The notes beneath the pieces were generated by a model that saw only the letters and a list, made by a program, of their open reading frames with translations, was not told the DNA's origin and did not search any database. The translations under genes and the position numbers were made by a program. Of a DNA stretch of 64,000 bases, positions 6,839-15,638 are shown piece by piece. Within the stretch, counting starts at the first letter, position 1; the number at the start of each line of letters is the position of its first letter. Source of the stretch: an uncultured Gemmiger sp. (GTDB taxonomy: Bacteria; Bacillota; Clostridia; Oscillospirales; Ruminococcaceae); contig CALXHT010000006.1 of the NCBI GenBank assembly GCA_944388215.1, forward strand, positions 19,896-83,895, given 5' to 3'.

Positions 6839-8521
6839 ATGTCGGAACATGACACTGCCGCGCGCCGTCCGCTGGACTGGTTCAAGCGCCACACCCCCCT
6901 GCATTGGTTCAAACGTCACAAAAAGCTGACGATTTTTCTGGTTATTCTGCTGCTTATCCTGGCCTTCGTGCTGTCCCAGCTGGGCCGCACCGCAGCCGCC
7001 AGCAAGGCACTGACCTATCAGTTCGTGCGCACCACCACCCTGCAGAAGACCAGCCTGACCGACTCGGTCAGCGTCACCGGCACGGTGGCCTCCGGCTCCA
7101 CGGCCAGCGTCACGGCCTCGGATTCCGTCAAGACCTACAAGGTCACGGCAGTGAACGTGGCGGTGGGCGACACCGTCAAGGCCGGCGACGTGATCGCCAC
7201 GCTGGACACCTCCGACGTGGAAAAGCAGATCGAGACGGCCCAGCAGAACTACAGCGACACGCTGGACCAGGCCGAGACTTCCTACACCCAGAGCGTGGAG
7301 GACCAGTCCACCAACCTGACCCAGCTGCAGGAAGATCTGGCCAATGCCCAGGAGGACTATGACACCCTGGGTCTTGACCGCTATTCCTCCATGCAGGACC
7401 CCACCATGGCCGACAAGACCAACCGGGAGATCGTGGAGTACTACTACGGCCTGTACGCCGAGAAGATCGCCCAGCTGGAGAACACCATCGCCAGCCTGCA
7501 GATCCAGCTGACCAACGCCCAGAAGGACGGCAACGCCGACCAGCAGCAGGCCATCCAGGGCCAGCTCAACGATTACCAGAGCCAGCTGAGCACCACCAAG
7601 GGCCAGTGCAGTATTCCCGAACTGGGCCTGCAGGGGTTTGATACTATTTCGAAATATTACACAGACATAATACCGCAATATAAGGATGCCCTGGACCAGG
7701 CCCAGCAGCAGTACGACAACGCCGTGACCACCAACTCCCGCAATGTGGACAGCGCCGAGACCAAGCTGGAACAGGCCAGCCGCACCCCCGACACGCTGAC
7801 CACCCTGCAGTCCACCCTGGAGGACTGCACCCTGACCGCCACCATGGACGGCACCATCACCGAGCTGAACGCCACGGTGGGTTCGGTGTGCACCGGCACG
7901 GTGGCCACCATCCAGGACGTGTCCGACCTGACGGTGGAGGTCACCATCCCCGCCAGCTCGGTGGGCAAGCTGTCCACCGGCATGCAGTGCAACATCACCA
8001 GCGACGCCACCGGCGATGCCACCATCACCGGCACCCTGACCCGCATTGACCCCGTGGCCAACGAGGAAGGTTCCTTCGGCGCCACCGTCACCGTCAACGG
8101 CAGCGACACGGGGCTGCTCATCGGCATTTCCGCCCAGGTGGAGATCGTCATCAGCGAGAAGGACGACATCTTCACGGTGCCCCGTGACGCGGTGGGCACC
8201 CACGACGACGGTTCCAGCTATGTGCTGCGCAAGACCGGCGGCGAGGGCGTGGACATGACCTTTGAGGAGGTGGACGTGACCACCGGCGAGTCCAACGACT
8301 ACTACATCGAGATTTCCGGCGACGGCCTGAACGAGGGGGACGTCATCCGCTCCAGTTCCGACCTGACCCAGGGCATTGAAACCGCCACCCAGGAAGCCGA
8401 CGGCATGATGGGCGGCCAGATGGTAGTTACCGACGGCGGCGCCATGGCGGCAGCCCCGGCAGGCGGCGGTGACATGGGCGGCGGCCCCGGCGGCGGTGGC
8501 GGCGCACCGGGAGGAATGTAA
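6839..8521 (+). CDS. Efflux periplasmic-adaptor-type protein, HlyD/MacA family
   Basis: 560 residues. A short basic N-terminus precedes one membrane anchor (LTIFLVILLLILAFVL); then come the barrel-sandwich strands, a long alpha-helical hairpin rich in Gln and Glu (about residues 130-310), the second lipoyl half (LTATMDGTITELNATVGSV), the beta-barrel region, and a Gly-rich tail (GGGPGGGGGAPGGM). In a Gram-positive it sits on the outer face of the membrane and links to the MacB-like ABC pair immediately downstream (2-bp gap). The substrate is unknown; peptides or antibiotics are typical for the family. Confidence 0.88.
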   Translation: MSEHDTAARRPLDWFKRHTPLHWFKRHKKLTIFLVILLLILAFVLSQLGRTAAASKALTYQFVRTTTLQKTSLTDSVSVTGTVASGSTASVTASDSVKTYKVTAVNVAVGDTVKAGDVIATLDTSDVEKQIETAQQNYSDTLDQAETSYTQSVEDQSTNLTQLQEDLANAQEDYDTLGLDRYSSMQDPTMADKTNREIVEYYYGLYAEKIAQLENTIASLQIQLTNAQKDGNADQQQAIQGQLNDYQSQLSTTKGQCSIPELGLQGFDTISKYYTDIIPQYKDALDQAQQQYDNAVTTNSRNVDSAETKLEQASRTPDTLTTLQSTLEDCTLTATMDGTITELNATVGSVCTGTVATIQDVSDLTVEVTIPASSVGKLSTGMQCNITSDATGDATITGTLTRIDPVANEEGSFGATVTVNGSDTGLLIGISAQVEIVISEKDDIFTVPRDAVGTHDDGSSYVLRKTGGEGVDMTFEEVDVTTGESNDYYIEISGDGLNEGDVIRSSSDLTQGIETATQEADGMMGGQMVVTDGGAMAAAPAGGGDMGGGPGGGGGAPGGM

Positions 8522-8523
8522 CG

Positions 8524-9348
8524 ATGCGCGACACCGAACAATTTGCCAAAGAGATCGCAGGCAAACTGCTGGAGGACGTCCCTGCGGACGCCGAATCCCC
8601 CCGCAAGCTGCATCTGCCGGACGCCCCGGCCGCATCCCGCAGCCCGCTGATCGAGATGCATGACATCCACAAAAGCTACTACATCGGCAAGCCCAACGAG
8701 CTGGAGATCCTCCACGGCATCAGCCTGAAGGTCTACCCCGGCGAGTTCGTGGCCATTGTGGGCGAGTCGGGTTCCGGCAAGTCCACCCTGATGAACATCA
8801 TCGGCGTGCTGGATAAGCCCACCAGCGGCCAGTACACCCTGGACGGGGTGGACATCCACAGCGCCGCCGACAACGAACTGGCCGCCATCCGCAACCGCAA
8901 GATCGGCTTCGTGTTCCAGACCTACAACCTCATCGGCCGGCAGAGCGCCCTGAAAAACGTGGAGCTGCCCATGCTCTACGCCGGGGTGCCGGGCGGCGAA
9001 CGCACCCGCCGGGCCAAGGAATGGCTGACCCGGGTGGGAATGGCCGAGCGGATGAAACACCAGCCCAACGAGCTGTCCGGCGGCCAGAAACAGCGTGTGG
9101 CCATCGCCCGGGCGATGGTGAACGAACCGGCGCTGATCCTGGCCGACGAGCCCACCGGCGCCCTGGACAGCCAGACCAGCCGCGTCGTCATGGACCTGTT
9201 CCATGAGATGCATGAAAAATACCACAAGACCATCGTGCTGATCACCCACAACCCCCAGCTGGCCGAGGAATGCCAGCGGGTGCTGACGCTGCGGGACGGC
9301 TTGATTGTGAGTGAACGAAAGGGGTCCGGCGAACGTGCAGCTCTTTGA
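8524..9348 (+). CDS. ABC transporter ATP-binding protein, MacB/LolD type
   Basis: 274 residues. About 45 residues of unusual N-terminal extension come before the ATPase domain: Walker A GESGSGKST, signature LSGGQKQR, Walker B LILADEPTGALD and H-loop LITHN. This family powers mechanotransmission or lipoprotein and peptide export together with a four-helix FtsX-type permease, which is encoded next and overlaps this gene. The extension is absent from typical 225-230-residue relatives; its role is unknown. Confidence 0.93.
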   Translation: MRDTEQFAKEIAGKLLEDVPADAESPRKLHLPDAPAASRSPLIEMHDIHKSYYIGKPNELEILHGISLKVYPGEFVAIVGESGSGKSTLMNIIGVLDKPTSGQYTLDGVDIHSAADNELAAIRNRKIGFVFQTYNLIGRQSALKNVELPMLYAGVPGGERTRRAKEWLTRVGMAERMKHQPNELSGGQKQRVAIARAMVNEPALILADEPTGALDSQTSRVVMDLFHEMHEKYHKTIVLITHNPQLAEECQRVLTLRDGLIVSERKGSGERAAL

Positions 9349-10642
9349 GAATATCTCGATGGCGCTGGCCAGTGTGCGCAGCAACAAGATGCGCAGTCTG
9401 CTCACCATGCTGGGCATCATCATCGGCATCGCGGCGGTCATTGCCATCGTCACGGTGGGCAACAGCATGACCGGCACCGTCACCGATTCCATGTCGGGCA
9501 TGGGCGTGAGCAATATCACGGTCAGCCTGACCCAGAAGGATTCCGACGACACCTCCGGCACGGCCCAGGGTGTGACGCTGCGGCGGTTCATGGACTCCAC
9601 CCCTGCGGCGGACGACCTGATCACCGACCAGATGATCGACGACTTCACCGCCGCCTTCCCCACCGAGGTCAGCCGCATCGAGCTGACCCAGGAGGTGGGC
9701 AACGGCACCATCGAAAAGTACGGCGACCCCGACACCACCATCACCGCCGCGGTGTCAGGTGCCAACGCCGCCGAGCTCCAGGCCATGGAGGACAGCACCC
9801 CCATCCTGGCCGGCCGCTGGCTGGACGACGACAGGGACGCCGGCCGCAAGGTGGCTGTTGTATCGGAAAAGTTCGTGGAACAGGCCATCGGCGGCAGCAA
9901 CCTGGACGCCATCGGCAAGTCCTTCACGCTGACCATCAACAAGAACCTGTATACCTTTTATATCACCGGTGTCTATGAGTACACCGAGAACGTCTACGCC
10001 AGCATGTTCGGCGTCACCGACGACGACCAGATCCAGACCAACATTTATATTCCGCTGGATGTGGCCAAGTCCATCACCGGCGCCGACCCCGGCTACCAGA
10101 GCATCACGGTGGTGGCGGCCTCCGGCGTGGACGTGACCAGCTTCGTGGACACGGTGGGCAGCTTCTTTGCCAGCTACTACACCTACAACGACACCTGGAC
10201 CGCCAGTGCCTCCAGCATTTCGAGCCTGGTGGAATCCATGACCGAGATGCTGGACACCCTGTCCCTGGGCATCTCGGCCATCGCCGCCATCTCGCTGCTG
10301 GTGGGCGGCATCGGCGTCATGAACATCATGATGGTTTCCGTCACCGAGCGCACCCGGGAGATCGGCACCCGCAAGGCCCTGGGCGCCCCCGGCTCCGCCA
10401 TCCGCATGCAGTTCATCACCGAGAGCGTCATCCTCTGCATGATCGGCGGCATCATCGGCGTGGCGCTGGGCATCGGCCTGGGCGCCCTGCTCAGCAGCGT
10501 GGTGGGCATGTCCGCCAAACCCAGCATCGCCTCCATCCTCATTGCGGTGGGCTTCAGCATGGCCATCGGCGTCTTCTTCGGGTACTACCCCGCCAACAAG
10601 GCCGCCAAGCTCAACCCCATCGACGCGCTGCGCTACGAATAA
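9335..10642 (+). CDS. ABC transporter permease, MacB/FtsX type
   Basis: 435-residue permease. An N-terminal helix (SLLTMLGIIIGIAAVIAIV) precedes a large extracytoplasmic MacB-PCD domain and three C-terminal helices that include GGIGVMNIMMVSV and the TREIGTRKALGA coupling motif. I chose the GTG at 9335 because AAAGGGG lies about 10 bases upstream; a GTG at 9311 is in frame but has no ribosome site. It completes a MacAB-like exporter without an outer-membrane channel, as expected in a monoderm. Confidence 0.92.
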   Translation: MQLFENISMALASVRSNKMRSLLTMLGIIIGIAAVIAIVTVGNSMTGTVTDSMSGMGVSNITVSLTQKDSDDTSGTAQGVTLRRFMDSTPAADDLITDQMIDDFTAAFPTEVSRIELTQEVGNGTIEKYGDPDTTITAAVSGANAAELQAMEDSTPILAGRWLDDDRDAGRKVAVVSEKFVEQAIGGSNLDAIGKSFTLTINKNLYTFYITGVYEYTENVYASMFGVTDDDQIQTNIYIPLDVAKSITGADPGYQSITVVAASGVDVTSFVDTVGSFFASYYTYNDTWTASASSISSLVESMTEMLDTLSLGISAIAAISLLVGGIGVMNIMMVSVTERTREIGTRKALGAPGSAIRMQFITESVILCMIGGIIGVALGIGLGALLSSVVGMSAKPSIASILIAVGFSMAIGVFFGYYPANKAAKLNPIDALRYE

Positions 10643-10674
10643 AGCTCCTCCGGGCTGCCCCGCCGGGCGCCCTG

Positions 10675-10703
10675 CCCCGTGCATTGCACGGGGTTCTTTT
10701 TTG
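10675..10703 (+). terminator. Rho-independent terminator of the exporter operon
   Basis: CCCCGTGC (10675-10682) pairs with GCACGGGG (10686-10693), followed by TTCTTTTTT. Confidence 0.9.
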
Positions 10704-10712
10704 TGTTATACT
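10684..10712 (+). promoter_or_regulatory. Probable promoter of the MATE/xth pair, overlapping the terminator
   Basis: TTGCAC (10684-10689), 17-bp spacer, TATACT (10707-10712). The -35 hexamer lies inside the terminator loop and right arm, so the two signals are physically merged. Confidence 0.6.
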
Positions 10713-10751
10713 CATCTGCGGGAAAGTTATAGAGAGAAGGGATTTGCTGCC

Positions 10752-12107
10752 ATGCAGCAACAGAACAAACCGATTTTTACCAACCACCAGCTCATCACCC
10801 TGCTGTGGCCCCTCATCATCGAGCAGGCCCTGGAAGTCCTGGTGGGCATGGCCGATACCATGATGGTCTCCTCCGCCGGTGAGGCTGCCATCTCGGGTGT
10901 GTCGCTGGTGGACATGATCAACCAGCTCATCATCACCATCTTCGGCGCCCTGGCCACCGGCGGTGCCGTCGTCACCAGCCAGTACCTGGGTGCCCGCAAG
11001 AACGACGCCGCCGCCCGCAGCGCCGGGCAGCTGGTCACCCTCAGCGCCATCCTGGGCTGCGCCATCGCCGCCTTCTGTCTGGTGGGGCGCACCCTGCTGC
11101 TGCGCCTCTTCTTCGGCTCCATCACCGACGATGTCATGGAAGCGGCCCTGATCTACTTCACCATCACGGCCCTCTCCTTCCCCTTTCTGGCCCTGTACAA
11201 CGCCGGCGCGGCCATCTTCCGCTCCACCGGCAACAGCGCCGTGTCCATGAAGGTGTCGGTCATCGTCAACATCATCAACTTCTGCGGCAACGCCCTCTGC
11301 GTCTATGTGCTGAAGATGGGCGTGGCCGGCGTGGCCGTGCCCACCCTGGTCTCCCGTGCGGTGGGCGCCGTCATCATCCTGTCGCTGGCTTCCCGCCACG
11401 ACTATCTGCTCCGCCTCACCGCCCGCAGCGTCACCCACCTGGAGGGCGGCACCGTCCGCAGCATCCTGGCCATCGGCATTCCCTCGGCCTGCGAGAACAG
11501 CCTGTTCCAGCTGGGCCGCGTGCTGGTGGTCAGCATGATCTCGCTGTTCGGCACCGTACATATCTCGGCCAACGCCGTGGCCAACAACCTGGACAACGTG
11601 GGCTGCATCATCGGCAACGCCATGTGCCTGGGCATGATCACCGTGGTGGGCCGCTGCGTGGGCGCCCAGGACTTTGACCAGGCCATCCGCTACACCAAGA
11701 AACTCATGCGGTGGGACTACATCGCCCAGGGCCTGACCAACGCCGTGGTGCTGGCCCTGCTGGGCCCGCTGCTCAGCCTGTACACTCTCTCCCCCGAGAC
11801 CGCCAAGCTCTCCACCGAGCTGATCTGGATTCACTGCGGCATCGCCATCTTCCTGTGGCCGCTGGCCTTCGTGCTGCCCAACGCCCTGCGCGCCGCCAAC
11901 GACGTGCGGTTCACCATGATGGTGTCCATCATCTCGATGGTGGTGTGGCGCATCGGCTTCAGCCAGATCCTCTGCGTCCAGCTGGGCTGGGGCGCCGTGG
12001 GCGTCTGGTGGGCCATGATCATCGACTGGGTCTGCCGGCTGCTCTGCTTTGTCATCCGTTTTGCCAGCGGCGCCTGGAAGAAACACGCCGCCAAAACCCC
12101 TGCCTGA
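10752..12107 (+). CDS. MATE family efflux transporter
   Basis: 451-residue antiporter with twelve predicted helices in two MatE halves (LITLLWPLIIEQALEVLVG at the start of the first, SILAIGIPSACENSLFQLG in the second). MATE proteins expel cationic drugs or metabolites in exchange for Na+ or H+. Start ATG, with the weak site AGAGAAGGG upstream. Exonuclease III follows after 21 bp, probably on the same transcript. Substrate unknown. Confidence 0.93.
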   Translation: MQQQNKPIFTNHQLITLLWPLIIEQALEVLVGMADTMMVSSAGEAAISGVSLVDMINQLIITIFGALATGGAVVTSQYLGARKNDAAARSAGQLVTLSAILGCAIAAFCLVGRTLLLRLFFGSITDDVMEAALIYFTITALSFPFLALYNAGAAIFRSTGNSAVSMKVSVIVNIINFCGNALCVYVLKMGVAGVAVPTLVSRAVGAVIILSLASRHDYLLRLTARSVTHLEGGTVRSILAIGIPSACENSLFQLGRVLVVSMISLFGTVHISANAVANNLDNVGCIIGNAMCLGMITVVGRCVGAQDFDQAIRYTKKLMRWDYIAQGLTNAVVLALLGPLLSLYTLSPETAKLSTELIWIHCGIAIFLWPLAFVLPNALRAANDVRFTMMVSIISMVVWRIGFSQILCVQLGWGAVGVWWAMIIDWVCRLLCFVIRFASGAWKKHAAKTPA

Positions 12108-12128
12108 CCCCCACAAAGGAGGATCCCT

Positions 12129-12884
12129 ATGAAATTCGTAAGCTGGAACGTCAACGGTCTGCGCGCCTGCCTGAAAAAGGGCTTTGAGGAGACTTTCCGC
12201 AATCTGGACGCCGACTTCTTCTGCATCCAGGAGACCAAGATGCAGCCCGGCCAGGCCGACTTCGCCCCCGAGGGCTACACCGAGTACATCTACAGCGCCG
12301 ACAAGAAGGGCTATTCCGGCACCGCCATCTGGGCCAGGACCCCGGCGCTGTCGGTGCGGTACGGCCTGGAGGAGGACCTGCACAACCACGAGGGCCGGGC
12401 CATCACGCTGGAATACCCCGACTTTTATCTGGTGAACCTCTATGTGCCCAACTCCCAGAACGAGCTGGCCCGCATCGACTACCGCATGCAGTGGGAGGAC
12501 GACCTGCGCCGCTATCTGCAGACGCTGGACGCCCAAAAGCCGGTGATCCTCTGCGGCGACCTCAACGTGGCCCACACCGAGATCGACCTGAAGAACCCCG
12601 GCCCCAACCGCGGCGCCGCGGGCTTCAGCGACCAGGAGCGGGGCAAGCTGGACGAGCTGCTGGCCGCCGGTTTCACCGACTCCTTCCGCCACCTCCACCC
12701 CGACGCCACCGGCGTCTACAGCTGGTGGAGCATGCGGTTCCGCGCCCGGGAGCGCAACGCGGGATGGCGTATCGACTATTTCCTCGTGAGCAACCGTCTG
12801 GCGGACAAAATCGAGAAGGCCGACATCCTGATGGACATTTTCGGCAGCGATCACTGTCCGGTCACGCTGGAACTGGACCTGTAA
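12129..12884 (+). CDS. xth: Exodeoxyribonuclease III / AP endonuclease
   Basis: 251-residue DNA repair enzyme of the Exo III/APE1 family that incises abasic sites and trims blocked 3' ends. Motifs: FVSWNVNGLRA, CIQETKM (metal Glu), GDLNVAHTEIDL (Asp/Asn), WWSMRFRARERN, GWRIDYFLVS and GSDHCPV (catalytic Asp/His). Strong ribosome site AAAGGAGGA. Normal length. Confidence 0.97.
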   Translation: MKFVSWNVNGLRACLKKGFEETFRNLDADFFCIQETKMQPGQADFAPEGYTEYIYSADKKGYSGTAIWARTPALSVRYGLEEDLHNHEGRAITLEYPDFYLVNLYVPNSQNELARIDYRMQWEDDLRRYLQTLDAQKPVILCGDLNVAHTEIDLKNPGPNRGAAGFSDQERGKLDELLAAGFTDSFRHLHPDATGVYSWWSMRFRARERNAGWRIDYFLVSNRLADKIEKADILMDIFGSDHCPVTLELDL

Positions 12885-12918
12885 GAGTTGCCTCAACCAA
12901 ATTTTTTTGAAAAAATTT

Positions 12919-12955
12919 CCCCCGCGTTGCAAAATCCGACGCGGGGGAATCGTCT
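12919..12955. terminator. Hairpin terminator, weak on the plus strand
   Basis: CCCCCGCGT (12919-12927) pairs with ACGCGGGGG (12939-12947). On the plus strand it is followed by AATCGTCTTATT; on the minus strand by AAATTTTTTT. Confidence 0.55.
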
Positions 12956-12982
12956 TATTGAATAGAAAGACAAAGGAAGGGG

Positions 12983-13516
12983 GTGTGGGCGCTGACCAAC
13001 GAGGAATTCACCGGCCTGATGCAGCAGTATCAGCGGCTGGTCTATACAGTCTGTCTGCAGTTCGTCCACGACCCCCACACCGCAGAGGACCTGACCCAGG
13101 ATACCTTTGTGGCGGCCTTTTCCGCCATCGACCGGTGCGAGCCCCAGTACTACAAGGCGTGGCTGGTGCGGGTGGCGGCCAACAAGTGCAAGGACCACCT
13201 GAAAAGCGCCTGGGTGCGCCGGGTGGAGGCGCCGGGTGACGACGCCCTGCCCGAACCACGGGGCGCACCGCCCGGGGATGCCGCCGATCCGGCGGAACAG
13301 CTGGCCAGCCGGGCCGGAGCCGAGGAACTGGAAACGCTGGTGCGCAACCTGCGGGAACCCTACGGCCGGGTAGCGGTGCTCTACTTTCTGGAACACAAGG
13401 AGACCGCCGAAATCGCCGCCCTGGTGGGCAGACCGCCCGCCACGGTGAGCAGCCAGCTGTGGCGGGCCAAACTGCTGCTACGCCAGCAGATTCATGAAAG
13501 GAGGCGGAAGGAATGA
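12983..13516 (+). CDS. ECF-type RNA polymerase sigma factor (second)
   Basis: 177-residue group-4 sigma factor. Region 2: LVYTVCLQFVHDPHTAEDLT, then YKAWLVRVAANKCKD. Region 4: PYGRVAVLYFLEHKETAEIA, then TVSSQLWRAKLLL. I chose the GTG start because AAAGGAAGGGG lies directly upstream and no ATG is better placed. The stop overlaps the next start by four bases (ATGA), coupling it to a zinc-finger anti-sigma factor. Confidence 0.92.
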   Translation: MWALTNEEFTGLMQQYQRLVYTVCLQFVHDPHTAEDLTQDTFVAAFSAIDRCEPQYYKAWLVRVAANKCKDHLKSAWVRRVEAPGDDALPEPRGAPPGDAADPAEQLASRAGAEELETLVRNLREPYGRVAVLYFLEHKETAEIAALVGRPPATVSSQLWRAKLLLRQQIHERRRKE

Positions 13517-14040
13517 GCCTGTATTTTGACAACGAAAAACTCTTTGACCGGGAAGGTCACCTGACCGACGACGGTCTGTACGCCCTGAAGGACGGTACCC
13601 TGGATGATCTGGGTGCCCTGGAAGCGGCCGAGCATCTGAGTTTCTGTGATCTGTGTCTGCTGCGCTACACCGATCTCATCGACGCCGCCCCCGCCTGCCT
13701 GCAGGAGCCCATGCGGGACCTGATCCCCCAGGTGCAGAACCTGATGCGGCTGCGCCGGTTCCGCATCATGACCAACCGGTATGTGTCGGCGGCCGCCGCC
13801 GTGGTGCTGGCCTTTGTGCTGTGGGGCTTTGCCTCGGTGGGCGCCTCCCAGCGGATGACCGACCGCGCCGTGGCGCCCCAGGAGCCCCGGATGAGCTTCG
13901 GCCAGTGGCTGGACACCACCGTCAGCGGCTTCTACGACAGTCTGGACGATACTTTCAGCAACTTTACGCTGGCCGCCGGGAAGGGCCTGGACCAGCTGCA
14001 ACATCACGAGGACGACGGCCCGTCCGCCAAGGGAGATTGA
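13513..14040 (+). CDS. Zinc-binding anti-sigma factor
   Basis: 175 residues. The cytoplasmic N-terminus holds His41, Cys45 and Cys48 in HLSFCDLC, the HxxxCxxC signature of ZAS anti-sigma domains. One membrane helix follows (VSAAAAVVLAFVLWGFASV), then a short outer tail (SFGQWLDTTVSGFYDSLDD). It is translationally coupled to the sigma gene. It should hold the ECF factor at the membrane until an envelope signal arrives. Confidence 0.82.
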   Translation: MSLYFDNEKLFDREGHLTDDGLYALKDGTLDDLGALEAAEHLSFCDLCLLRYTDLIDAAPACLQEPMRDLIPQVQNLMRLRRFRIMTNRYVSAAAAVVLAFVLWGFASVGASQRMTDRAVAPQEPRMSFGQWLDTTVSGFYDSLDDTFSNFTLAAGKGLDQLQHHEDDGPSAKGD

Positions 14041-14044
14041 TACC

Positions 14045-14584
14045 ATGAAAAAGAACGCCTTGCTCACCTTTATCTTCGCCTGCGTCCCCGGCGCCGGCCA
14101 GATGTACTACGGCTATATGCAGCGGGGGCTGTCCCTCATCGCCCTGTTCTGCGGCTGCTTCATCCTGGGCGCCCTGGCCAGCCCGCTGGCCATCACCTGC
14201 TTCATCGTCTGGATGTACAGCTTTTTCGACACCTACGACCTGATCCGCCATCTGGCCGCCGGGGACCCCAAGCCCGACGAGATGCTTCTGCTGGGCAACT
14301 GGTCCGACCTGAAACTGATGATCCCCCGCCACAACCGGCTGCTGGGCTGGGGGCTGGTGGCGCTGGGCGCCTGGTCGCTCTACAGCATCCTCATCGAGCC
14401 CATGCTCTACGACCTGCTGGCCCTGCTCCATGTGGAAAACGCCTACTACTATATCAGCTCCATTCCCACCGTCCTCATCGCCGTGCTGCTCATCGCCGCC
14501 GGCGTCTGGCTGCTGGGTCTGCATCCCCAGCACCGGGACAGCGACAACCTGCCCCCCTACCCCCACGACGGGATGCCGCAGTAA
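14045..14584 (+). CDS. TM2-like multi-pass membrane protein
   Basis: 179 residues with about four or five hydrophobic segments. The start KNALLTFIFACVPGAGQMYY followed by GYMQRGLSL resembles the small TM2-type membrane module (a Pro-Gly-x-Gly turn followed by YxGxxxxG). It lies 4 bp after the anti-sigma gene and 34 bp before a LiaF-like gene, so it is part of the same ECF operon. The biochemical role is unknown; context suggests envelope sensing or homeostasis. Confidence 0.65.
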   Translation: MKKNALLTFIFACVPGAGQMYYGYMQRGLSLIALFCGCFILGALASPLAITCFIVWMYSFFDTYDLIRHLAAGDPKPDEMLLLGNWSDLKLMIPRHNRLLGWGLVALGAWSLYSILIEPMLYDLLALLHVENAYYYISSIPTVLIAVLLIAAGVWLLGLHPQHRDSDNLPPYPHDGMPQ

Positions 14585-14618
14585 TACAATCCGTATAAAA
14601 TGACATGAGGTAAACAAA

Positions 14619-15566
14619 ATGGATGAAAATAAAACCACTTCGGCTTCCGCCGCCCCCACGCCCCCCAAAAAGGTGCGCCGCATCGGCCGGGTCGCCTTCG
14701 CCGTGCTGCTGATCCTGGCCGGCATCCTGCTGCTGGTACAGCAGTTCGTGCCCCACTTCGATCTGTTGAGCATTGTGCGGTTCTCCCCCGTGCTGCTCAT
14801 TCTGCTGGGCATCGAGGTGCTGGTCTACTCGGCCAATCCCCGCATCCAGATCAAGTTTGACTGGCTCAGCGTGCTGGGCTGCGGCTTCATTCTGGTGGTG
14901 GTGGGATGCTCCTCCCTGGTGCCGGTGGCATGGAGCCTCTACAGCCCCCAGCGGGACTATGCCCGGAGCCGCTACCAGTCCGTGCTGCAGGACCAGTTCT
15001 ACCAGGCCCTCAGCGCCGACCCCGACCTGAAGGCCAAAATCCGCAACCTGCAGATCTATGTGGACTTTAACCACACCGAGAGTGGGGAATACACACTGCA
15101 GGATGGTGATACGGTGAGCGTCTATGTGGAGCTGCCGGAAAACGGCTACGCCGACGCCCTCTCCTTTGCCGCCGACTGCCGCCGCATCGCCGAACTGGGC
15201 GAGCAGGGCGGTGTGCGCGCCGACGACTACAATTTCAGAAGCTCCACCGACAACAGCGGCACCGGCAGCAACTATTCGCTGGATTTCCTGGCCAGTTTTG
15301 CCCAGGGCCTCACCGACGAGCAGCTGGCCCAGCGGGTCACCGCCTACTACGAGTACGAAGGCAGCAGCTACAGCACCCAGGCCGAACGGGACAACGCTGT
15401 CAAGGCGGAGCTGCGGGAGCAGGTCATCCAGGAGTTCGCCGACAGCAACGACGGTGCCTATCCCGGCGACGAGTATATCAGCGAGGAGGTGGAGAAGCGT
15501 TTCAACCAGCTCTTCCCTGCCCCGGCCGCCACGCCGGAGCCTTCCACCCCTGAATCCGCCGCCTGA
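14619..15566 (+). CDS. LiaI/LiaF-like membrane protein
   Basis: 315 residues. The N-terminal membrane region has several short helices (VAFAVLLILAGILLLVQQ, FSPVLLILLGIEVLVYS, FILVVVGCSSLVP), the pattern of the LiaI-LiaF-like transmembrane region, followed by an extracytoplasmic domain rich in Asp, Glu, Tyr and Ser. It lacks the C-terminal beta domain of true LiaF. It is the last gene of the ECF/anti-sigma operon, and LiaF relatives work in cell-envelope stress sensing. The function of the outer domain is unknown. Confidence 0.65.
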   Translation: MDENKTTSASAAPTPPKKVRRIGRVAFAVLLILAGILLLVQQFVPHFDLLSIVRFSPVLLILLGIEVLVYSANPRIQIKFDWLSVLGCGFILVVVGCSSLVPVAWSLYSPQRDYARSRYQSVLQDQFYQALSADPDLKAKIRNLQIYVDFNHTESGEYTLQDGDTVSVYVELPENGYADALSFAADCRRIAELGEQGGVRADDYNFRSSTDNSGTGSNYSLDFLASFAQGLTDEQLAQRVTAYYEYEGSSYSTQAERDNAVKAELREQVIQEFADSNDGAYPGDEYISEEVEKRFNQLFPAPAATPEPSTPESAA

Positions 15567-15583
15567 TTTTCATCACAACCAAA

Positions 15584-15627
15584 CAAGCGCCCCGCACCGG
15601 ATACCCGGATGCGGGGCGCTTGCCGTT
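15584..15627. terminator. Bidirectional terminator between convergent genes
   Basis: CAAGCGCCCCGCA (15584-15596) pairs with TGCGGGGCGCTTG (15610-15622) and lies between the LiaF-like gene and the symporter gene, both of which point at it. Confidence 0.8.
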
Positions 15628-15638
15628 TTGGGGAGACT

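Noticed and set aside
10611..12932. 773-codon minus-strand open frame
   Set aside because: Antisense shadow of the MATE and exonuclease III genes.
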